A program made the translations under genes and the position numbers. Under the pieces are notes generated by a model that made no database searches, was not told where the DNA came from, and saw nothing but the letters and a program-made list of their open reading frames with translations. From Mycolicibacterium palauense (GTDB lineage Bacteria > Actinomycetota > Actinomycetes > Mycobacteriales > Mycobacteriaceae), in assembly GCF_002592005.1 (NCBI RefSeq), contig NZ_NVQF01000023.1, positions 1 to 64,000 on the forward strand: a stretch of 64,000 nt of DNA. Direction: 5' to 3'. Positions 57,491-64,000 of this stretch are shown piece after piece (position 1 is the stretch's first letter; each line of letters starts with the position of its first letter).

Positions 57491-58684
57491 ATGAGCCCCG
57501 CCAGTCCGGTGTACCTCGACCACGCCGCCACCACGCCGATGCACCCTGCTGCCATCGCGGCGATGACGGCCGTCCTGGGCACGGTGGGCAACGCCTCATC
57601 CCTGCACACCGCCGGCCGGGCGGCGCGGCGGCGGATGGAGGAGTCCCGAGAGACCATCGCCGGGCTGCTCGGCGCCCGGCCGTCCGAGGTGATCTTCACC
57701 GCCGGCGGCACCGAGAGCGACAACCTGGCGGTCAAGGGCATCTACTGGGCGCGCCGCGACGCCGAGCCGAACCGCCGGCGCATCGTCACCACCGAGGTCG
57801 AACACCACGCCGTCCTGGACGCGGTGACCTGGCTGGCCGAGCACGAGGGCGCCGAGGTCACCTGGTTGCCCACCGAACCCGACGGCTCGGTGACCCCCGC
57901 GGCGCTGCGTGCGGCGCTACAGGAGCACGACGACGTCGCCCTGGTCACGGTGATGTGGGCCAACAACGAGGTCGGCACCGTGATGCCCGTCGAGGAGCTC
58001 GCCGCGGTGGCCGCCGAGTTCGCCGTGCCCATGCACACCGACGCCATCCAGGCGGTCGGCCAGATCCCGGTGGACTTCGCCGCCAGCGGCTGTTCGGCAC
58101 TGAGTATCGCGGCCCACAAGTTCGGCGGGCCCGCGGGTGCCGGAGCACTGTTGCTGCGCCGGGACGTGGCCGCCGTGCCCCTGATGCACGGCGGCGGACA
58201 GGAGCGTGATGTGCGCTCCGGTACCTCCGACGTCGCCGGGGCGGTCGCCATGGCCGCGGCGCTGCAGATCGCGGTCGAAGACCTCGACGCCTATGGCGAA
58301 CGGCTGCGTGGGCTGCGGGACCGGCTGATCGCCGGCGTGATGGCCGAGATCGACGATGTCGCCGTCAACGGATCGCTGGACAATCGGCTGCCCGGCAACG
58401 CCCACTTCACCTTTCGCGGTTGTGAGGGCGATTCCCTGCTGATGCTGTTGGACGCCAACGGAATCGAATGCTCCACCGGCTCGGCGTGCACCGCCGGGGT
58501 AGCGCAGCCCTCGCACGTGCTGGTGGCGATGGGCGCCGATCCGGTCACCGCGCGGGGCTCACTCCGATTGTCGCTGGGGCACACCAGTGTCGAGGCCGAT
58601 GTGGACGCGGCACTGGCGGTACTGCCGGGTGCGGTCGACCGCGCACGGGACGCCGCGCTGGCGAGTGCGGGGCTGGTGCGCTGA
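57491..58684 (+). CDS. iscS: Cysteine desulfurase (NifS/IscS type)
   Basis: The 397-residue enzyme has [18 protein letters not shown] at the start, [20 protein letters not shown], the PLP Lys in [20 protein letters not shown] and the catalytic Cys in [18 protein letters not shown]. It supplies sulfur for Fe-S clusters and, with MnmA next door, for tRNA thiolation. ATG 57491 fits the family. The stop overlaps mnmA by one base. Confidence 0.93.
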   Translation: MSPASPVYLDHAATTPMHPAAIAAMTAVLGTVGNASSLHTAGRAARRRMEESRETIAGLLGARPSEVIFTAGGTESDNLAVKGIYWARRDAEPNRRRIVTTEVEHHAVLDAVTWLAEHEGAEVTWLPTEPDGSVTPAALRAALQEHDDVALVTVMWANNEVGTVMPVEELAAVAAEFAVPMHTDAIQAVGQIPVDFAASGCSALSIAAHKFGGPAGAGALLLRRDVAAVPLMHGGGQERDVRSGTSDVAGAVAMAAALQIAVEDLDAYGERLRGLRDRLIAGVMAEIDDVAVNGSLDNRLPGNAHFTFRGCEGDSLLMLLDANGIECSTGSACTAGVAQPSHVLVAMGADPVTARGSLRLSLGHTSVEADVDAALAVLPGAVDRARDAALASAGLVR

Positions 58685-59757
58685 TGCGGGTGCTCGCGGC
58701 GATGAGCGGCGGCGTCGACTCCTCGGTGGCGGCCGCGCGCATGCTCGATGCCGGCCACGATGTGGTCGGAGTGCACCTGGCGTTGTCCGCTGCGCCCGGC
58801 GCCCTGCGTACCGGCTCGCGCGGCTGCTGTTCCAGAGAAGACGCCGATGACGCCCGCCGGGTCGCCGATATCCTCGGGATCCCCTTCTACGTCTGGGATT
58901 TCGCCGATCGCTTCAAGGAAGACGTGATCGACGACTTCGTCGATTCCTACGCGCGCGGCGAGACGCCCAATCCCTGTGTGCGCTGCAACGAACGCATCAA
59001 GTTCTCCGCACTGGCCGCCCGGGCCCTGGCGCTGGGATTCGACGCCGTGGCCACCGGGCACTACGCGCGACTGACCGACGGACGGCTCCGGCGCGCCGTC
59101 GACCGCGACAAGGACCAGTCCTATGTGCTGGCGGTGCTGTCCGCCGAACAGTTGCGCCACGCGGCGTTCCCGGTGGGGGACACCCCCAAGCCGGCGATCC
59201 GCGAGGAGGCGGCCCGTCGGGGCCTGGCCGTCGCCGACAAACCCGACAGCCACGACATCTGCTTCATTCCCTCCGGCGACACCCAGGCGTTCCTGGGGGC
59301 CCGTATCGGTGTGCGCCGCGGGGCCGTGGTCGACGCCGGCGGGGCGGTACTCGCCGAACACGACGGGGTGCACGGTTTCACCATCGGGCAGCGCAAGGGC
59401 CTGGGCATCGCCGGGCCCGGCCCCGACGGCCGGCCCCGCTACGTGACCGGGATCGACGCCACGACCGCCACGGTGACCGTCGGCGGCGCCGAGGACCTGG
59501 AGGTATCGGAGCTGACCGGGGAGGGCCCGGTGTTCACCTGCGGCCGGCCGTGGCGCGGGCCACTGGACTGCGAGGTGCAGGTGCGCGCGCACGGATCGGT
59601 GGCACCGGCCCGGGCCGAGCTGATCGGCGAGGAACTGGTGGCGCGGCTGAGCAGCCCGCTGCGTGGGGTCGCGCCCGGCCAGACGATGGTGCTCTACCGG
59701 CCCGACGCCGCCGGGGACGAGGTGCTCGGCAGCGCCACCATCGCCGCGGCCCGGTAG
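58684..59757 (+). CDS. mnmA: tRNA-specific 2-thiouridylase MnmA (TrmU)
   Basis: The 357-residue enzyme puts sulfur on uridine-34 of tRNAs. The PP-loop is [15 protein letters not shown], the first catalytic Cys is in [15 protein letters not shown], the second in [18 protein letters not shown]. The C-terminal OB-like domain is present. ATG 58684 overlaps the cysteine desulfurase stop by one base (TGATG), a direct operon link to its sulfur source. Confidence 0.95.
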   Translation: MRVLAAMSGGVDSSVAAARMLDAGHDVVGVHLALSAAPGALRTGSRGCCSREDADDARRVADILGIPFYVWDFADRFKEDVIDDFVDSYARGETPNPCVRCNERIKFSALAARALALGFDAVATGHYARLTDGRLRRAVDRDKDQSYVLAVLSAEQLRHAAFPVGDTPKPAIREEAARRGLAVADKPDSHDICFIPSGDTQAFLGARIGVRRGAVVDAGGAVLAEHDGVHGFTIGQRKGLGIAGPGPDGRPRYVTGIDATTATVTVGGAEDLEVSELTGEGPVFTCGRPWRGPLDCEVQVRAHGSVAPARAELIGEELVARLSSPLRGVAPGQTMVLYRPDAAGDEVLGSATIAAAR

Positions 59758-59768
59758 CGCCGGCCGCA

Positions 59769-60434
59769 CTACCCGGGAACCGCGCGCAGCAGGTTGGTCA
59801 TCACGATCTCGGGCACCGACGCCGGGAACGCGCAGAAGGTGATCTCGGCGAGCACCACCGACTTGAGCCGGTAGTCACGGCCGCAGCCGCTGCCGGTGCG
59901 GGTGCGTACGCGGTCCGGGCCGGACTCGGCGGCCCCGAGCAGCACCACCCCGGAGCCGGTGGCCGCGCAGCCCTCGGCCTGTCCGGCCAGGCTCTCGAAG
60001 GCGCGCCGGGCGGCGGCGGGATCGCGGTAGACCGCCGCGCCCTGCGAGATCACCCCGGAATCCGGCGGTGCCTGGTAGGTGGTCTTGTGGAAATCGGCGA
60101 CCTCGGGGCCGAAGGTCGCGGTCTCGGCGAACACGAACCGGCACGGCGCGGGCACGTCGTCGGCGAGCAGGTCGATGTCGACCGGCGCGCTGGCGTCCAT
60201 GGTGGGGATGGCGGTGAGATTCCGGCCGGTTCCGGTGATCCCGCGGATCCGCTCGAGATCCAGCATCAGATCGTCGGCATGGAGCGCGAGCGTCACCGGC
60301 GGGCCGGGGGTCTCGGTGTAGGGCAGGACGGGAACGCCCGCGATGTCGCGGGTGCAGGCCGTCGCCACGAGGACGGCCAGCGCCGTGCCGAGTGCCGCCG
60401 CCGCGCCCCCCGCCGGTCGCCTGGCCTTGCTCAT
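59769..60434 (-). CDS. Sensor-domain lipoprotein (LpqA-like, PknH extracellular-domain fold)
   Basis: The 221-residue lipoprotein has signal GTALAVLVATAC followed by a domain like the PknH external region: MLDLERIRGITGTGRNLTAI, VPAPCRFVFAETATFGPEVA, QAEGCAATGSGVVLLGAAES and GSGCGRDYRLKSVVLAEITF, with Cys spacing typical of the two-disulfide fold. It matches LpqA beside Rv3015c and ligA. Its divergent partner is the MetE-like gene. Confidence 0.8.
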   Translation of the reverse strand: MSKARRPAGGAAAALGTALAVLVATACTRDIAGVPVLPYTETPGPPVTLALHADDLMLDLERIRGITGTGRNLTAIPTMDASAPVDIDLLADDVPAPCRFVFAETATFGPEVADFHKTTYQAPPDSGVISQGAAVYRDPAAARRAFESLAGQAEGCAATGSGVVLLGAAESGPDRVRTRTGSGCGRDYRLKSVVLAEITFCAFPASVPEIVMTNLLRAVPG

Positions 60435-60477
60435 GCCCGCCGTCCCTTCCTTTGTCGCAGCGTAATACGGTTGCCGG

Positions 60478-61485
60478 GTGAGTGTTTTCGCAACCGCAAC
60501 CGGACTGGGTTCCTGGCCGGGTACCTCGGCACGTCAGGCCGCCGAGATCGTCGTGGGGGAATTGCACTCGCTGACCCACCTGGTGGAGCTGCCTGCCAGG
60601 GGGGTCGGGGCCGATCTCGTCGGACGCGCCGGCGCGCTGCTGGTCGACATCGCCATTGACACGGTGCCCCGGGGATACCGCCTCACCAACCGGCCGGGGT
60701 CGGTCACCCGCCGTGCGGCCAGTCTGCTCGGCGAGGATCTCGACGCTCTGGAGGAAGCCTGGGAGAACGCCGGCCTGCGGTCGTCGGGGCGCCCGGTCAA
60801 GGTCCAGGCGCCGGGACCGATCACGTTGGCGGCGTACCTGGAACTGCCCGGCGGGCACCGGGCGATCACCGACGCCGGCGCGTTGCGGGACCTGACCGCC
60901 TCGCTGGTGGAAGGGGTGCGGGCGCACCGGGTCGAGGTGGCGCGCCGCCTGGAGACGACGGTCGTCGTCCAACTCGACGAGCCCGCCCTTCCCGCGGCGC
61001 TGCGGGGCCGGCTGACCGGGGTGACCGCGCTGACCCCCGTGCATCCGGTCGACGAGCAGGTGGCCGTCGGTCTCCTCGATGAGTGTGCACGCATCGCCGA
61101 GGAGGTCGCGGTGCACTGTTGTGCACCGGATGTCCCGTGGGATGTGCTGCGACGCAGTGGTGTTCACGCGGTCGCGATCGACACCGCGGTGCTGGGTGCC
61201 GACGGCCTGGACGGTCTGGGCGAGTTCGTGGATTCCGGCCGTACGGTGCAGCTGGGGGTGGTGCCCGCCGTCGAGCCGGCAACTCGGCCGGCGGTGGATG
61301 AGGTCGCCGCGTCGGTGGCGGCGTTGACCGACCGGCTCGGATTCCCCCGGCAGGTGCTGCGCGAGCGGATCGGGGTCACACCGGCATGCGGACTGGCCGG
61401 GGCGACACCGAAGTGGGCGCGCACGGCGGTCGAGTTGTGCCAGAAGGCCGCCGACGGCATCGCCGCCGACCCCGAGTCGATCTAG
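60478..61485 (+). CDS. Methionine-synthase-II-like (MetE C-terminal-type) protein (Rv3015c-like)
   Basis: The 335-residue protein has a UROD/MetE-like barrel: FATATGLGSWPGTSARQAAE, APGPITLAAYLELPGGHRA, VQLDEPALPAALRGRL and CGLAGATPKWARTAVELCQK. Two Cys (EVAVHCCAPD) and His may bind zinc as in MetE. It is too short to be complete MetE, so it probably performs another methyl transfer. GTG 60478 is the start; the corresponding M. tuberculosis gene is 337 codons. Confidence 0.8.
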   Translation: MSVFATATGLGSWPGTSARQAAEIVVGELHSLTHLVELPARGVGADLVGRAGALLVDIAIDTVPRGYRLTNRPGSVTRRAASLLGEDLDALEEAWENAGLRSSGRPVKVQAPGPITLAAYLELPGGHRAITDAGALRDLTASLVEGVRAHRVEVARRLETTVVVQLDEPALPAALRGRLTGVTALTPVHPVDEQVAVGLLDECARIAEEVAVHCCAPDVPWDVLRRSGVHAVAIDTAVLGADGLDGLGEFVDSGRTVQLGVVPAVEPATRPAVDEVAASVAALTDRLGFPRQVLRERIGVTPACGLAGATPKWARTAVELCQKAADGIAADPESI

Positions 61486-61506
61486 GCGGCGGCGCACGGG
61501 GTGTGC

Positions 61507-63140
61507 TCAGCGGCCGCGCAGCTCCTTGCGCAGGATCTTTCCGGAAGCCGACTTCGGGATCGCGTCGACGAACTGCACCAGGCGAACCTTCTTGTAGGGG
61601 GCGACCCGGGCGGCCACGAACTCCATGATCGCGGCCTCGTCGAGGTGCTCGGCACCGGGCCGGCGCACCACGAACGCCTTGGGCACCTCCTCGCCGCTGG
61701 CCTGGTCGACCGCGCCGACCACCGCCACATCGTCGATGTCGTTGTGGCCCAACAACAGTGCCTCCAGCTCGGCGGGCGGCACCTGGTAACCCTTGTACTT
61801 GATCAGTTCCTTGAGCCGGTCGACGATGTACACACACCCGTCGGCGTCGACGCGGGCGAGGTCGCCGGTGTGCAGGAACCCCTCGTCATCGACGGTGCGG
61901 GTGGTGGCGTCGGCGTTGCCCAGGTAACCCGCCATCACGTTGGGGCCCTTGAACCAGAGCTCGCCGGTGGCGCTGCGACCGGAGGCGGGTACCGGGATCT
62001 CCTCGCCGGTCTCGGGGTCGACGATCCGGCTCAGCGAATTGGGCACCGTCCAGCCCACCGAGCTCAGCGGGGCGGTCACTCCGACCGTCTGCGCTCCGCC
62101 GTCGAACGGGATGCAGTGACTGACCGGACTGAGCTCGCTCATCCCGTAGCCCTGCACCACCCGGCAGCCCAGACGCCCGGCGACCGCCGTGGCCAGCTCG
62201 TCGTCCAGCGGCGCCGCCCCCGACATCACCACGTTCAGCGAGGACAGGTCGTGCGCGTCGACCAGTGGATGCTTGGCCAGCGCGACGGCCACCGGCGGCG
62301 CGATGAACGCCAGCGTGCAGCGGTGGGTGGCGATGGTGGCCAGGAACTCCTCCAGATCGAAGGCGGGCATGATCACCAACCGGGCCCGCGCGTGCAGGGC
62401 GGCGTTGAGCAGTACCGTCATCCCGTAGATGTGAAAGAACGGCAGCACCGCCAGAACCGAATCATGTTCGCGCACACCCTGGATCGGGCGGATCTGGGCG
62501 ACGTTGGCAACCAGGTTGCGGTGGGTCAGCATCACCCCCTTGGGGTCGCCCGTGGTGCCCGAACTGTAGGGGAGGGCGGCCAGCTGGACGGCGGGATCGA
62601 AATCGACGTCCGGCGCGTCGGCACCCGAGGCCAGCAGGTCGTCGGCGCTGGGGTGGCCACCGGAGTCGGCGCCCGCCTCACCGGGCCCGTCGAGCACCAC
62701 CACCTCGCCGGGGGACAGGCCCGCGTGCGCGGCGCCCTCGGCCGCCCGGGGCAGCAGCGCGCTGACGGTGATCAACATCGAGGCGCGGGCATCGGTGAGC
62801 TGTTTGGCGATGTCCTTGGCGGTGAACAGCGCGTTGATCGTCGTCGCGGTGGCGCCGGCGCGCAGAATGCCGTGGAAGGCCACGGCGAACGCCGGGCTGT
62901 TCGGCGACAGCAGCCCCACACGTCGCCCACGCCGATGCCGCGGTCGGCCAGGGCGCCGGCGAACGCGTCGACGCGGGTCACCAGGTCGCGGTAGGTCAGC
63001 TCGGCACCGGTCTTGGCGTCCACCAGGGCCACCCGGTCGGCGTCCTCCTCGGTGAGGTCGCCGAACAGGAAGTCGTAGACCGCCTGCCCGGGGATCTCGA
63101 CATCAGGGAACGGGCTGGCGAATGAGCTCTGAAACGTCAT
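61507..63140 (-). pseudogene. Acyl-CoA/AMP ligase (FadD or 4-coumarate-CoA-ligase type) with a one-base frameshift
   Basis: ATG 63140 (MTFQSSFASPFPDVEI) opens frame one, which runs into GVGDV near 62920 and then reads wrongly (WGCCRRT). The correct continuation is in another frame (VGLLSPNSPAFAVAFHGILR) on to 61507. The expected codon pair GTG GTG reads GTGTG, one base short. Otherwise the AMP-forming motifs are intact: YSSGTTGDPKGVMLTHRN, YGMSELSPV, GELWFKGPNVM, HTGDLARVDADG and GKILRKEL. This is either a true inactivating mutation or a sequence error. It overlaps the upstream YjbR gene by four bases. Confidence 0.85.
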
Positions 63141-63580
63141 GGTGCCCCCCGGGATCGTCGGTCGAGTTCGAGGATCAGGCGGCTGCCGGCGACCTGGCGG
63201 TAGGACGCGTCGAGGAGTTCGCCGACCTCCACCCAATCGACCTCCCGCTCGACGGCGGCCGCGCCCGGGGGGCCGGTGCCCGCGGTCAGGTCCAGCCCCA
63301 GCCAGCCCGACGGCCCCAGGTAGGCGGGGGAGAAGAACCGCGGATCCCGCTCCAGTGCGGCGCGCTCGGCCCGCTCGACCTTGACCAGGACCGAGTACGG
63401 GTAGGCCACCATCGCGCCGGTCGTCCTGGAGTTGCCGCCGTACATCGCGAACATCTTCGAGGCGAAGAACGCCGGCCGGCCGTGCGAGATCCTCTCCCCG
63501 GCGCCCGGAAGGCTCAGCGCCATCGCCCGCAGTTCGGCGAGCCCGAAGTCGTCGTCGTTGAACATCACCGGGTGCGGCAT
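63137..63580 (-). CDS. MmcQ/YjbR-family protein
   Basis: The 147-residue protein (GLAELRAMALSLPGAGERIS, HGRPAFFASKMFAMYGG, then VLVKVERAERAALERDPRFF, DWVEVGELLDASYRQVAGS) shows the YjbR fold, a double-stranded-DNA-binding-like small domain of unknown role. Its end overlaps the ligase start by four bases, so they form one transcript. It is divergent from ligA. Confidence 0.85.
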   Translation of the reverse strand: MPHPVMFNDDDFGLAELRAMALSLPGAGERISHGRPAFFASKMFAMYGGNSRTTGAMVAYPYSVLVKVERAERAALERDPRFFSPAYLGPSGWLGLDLTAGTGPPGAAAVEREVDWVEVGELLDASYRQVAGSRLILELDRRSRGAP

Positions 63581-63627
63581 TCTTCGAGCCTAGCCACGTC
63601 GCCTGGGGTGTCTGCGGGCTTCGATAG

Positions 63628-64000
<373 letters not shown>

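Overview
The window is GC-rich DNA of a Mycolicibacterium/Mycobacterium-type actinomycete. From about 20.4 kb to the right end, many genes follow the order of the M. tuberculosis block Rv3050c to Rv3014c, read here on the plus strand: TetR, flavin monooxygenase, nrdF2, DUF3349, adhC, fecB, ctaD, serB2, an ABC ATPase, a NUDIX protein, echA17, two methyltransferases, a DUF3298 secreted protein, the methylglucose lipopolysaccharide (MGLP) genes, etfBA, two acyltransferases, cysteine desulfurase, mnmA, an LpqA-like lipoprotein, a MetE-like protein and ligA. These comparisons are from memory of the family and gene order; no search was run.

Left edge (1-4.7 kb): mobile-element debris. A gene tail is followed by a toxin-antitoxin-like pair, an HTH-fused MntA nucleotidyltransferase and a HepT/HEPN partner. 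The HepT gene appears to be split by an intact IS256-family element. A degenerate IS110-family copy follows, carrying a 19-bp tandem duplication and an internal deletion. 4.7-11.2 kb: small conserved genes, then a compact operon (secreted MTB12-like protein, ABC-2 ATPase, permease, methyltransferase, Cys-bearing HTH regulator, cupin) behind a sequence resembling an IdeR box.

11.4-19.1 kb is the most interesting region. A 1402-residue protein joins TIR, nSTAND-type P-loop ATPase, one membrane segment and 14 WD40 repeats. Three bases downstream lies a patatin phospholipase with complete catalytic motifs. Convergent to it, with a 49-bp 3' overlap, is a four-pass membrane protein with a TrkA-like Rossmann domain, a RyR domain and two C-terminal GD-type repeats. 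Together they look like an NLR-like conflict or immune system in which a TIR-derived nucleotide could act on a lipase or a RyR membrane protein; this is inference.

19.1-64 kb: core metabolism with local insertions. A seven-gene operon (GntR, lipoprotein SBP, two permeases, ATPase, aldehyde dehydrogenase, crotonase-fold protein) lies between nrdF2 and the adhC region. A YczR/YczE pair lies after serB2 and an alanine-type Na+ symporter next to the DUF3298 gene. The esx/PPE cluster found between trmU and lpqA in M. tuberculosis is absent. An acyl-CoA ligase gene next to ligA has a one-base frameshift. Short tandem repeats (11-14 bp, one 24 bp, one of 5 x 28 bp) recur in intergenic DNA and gene ends throughout the window.
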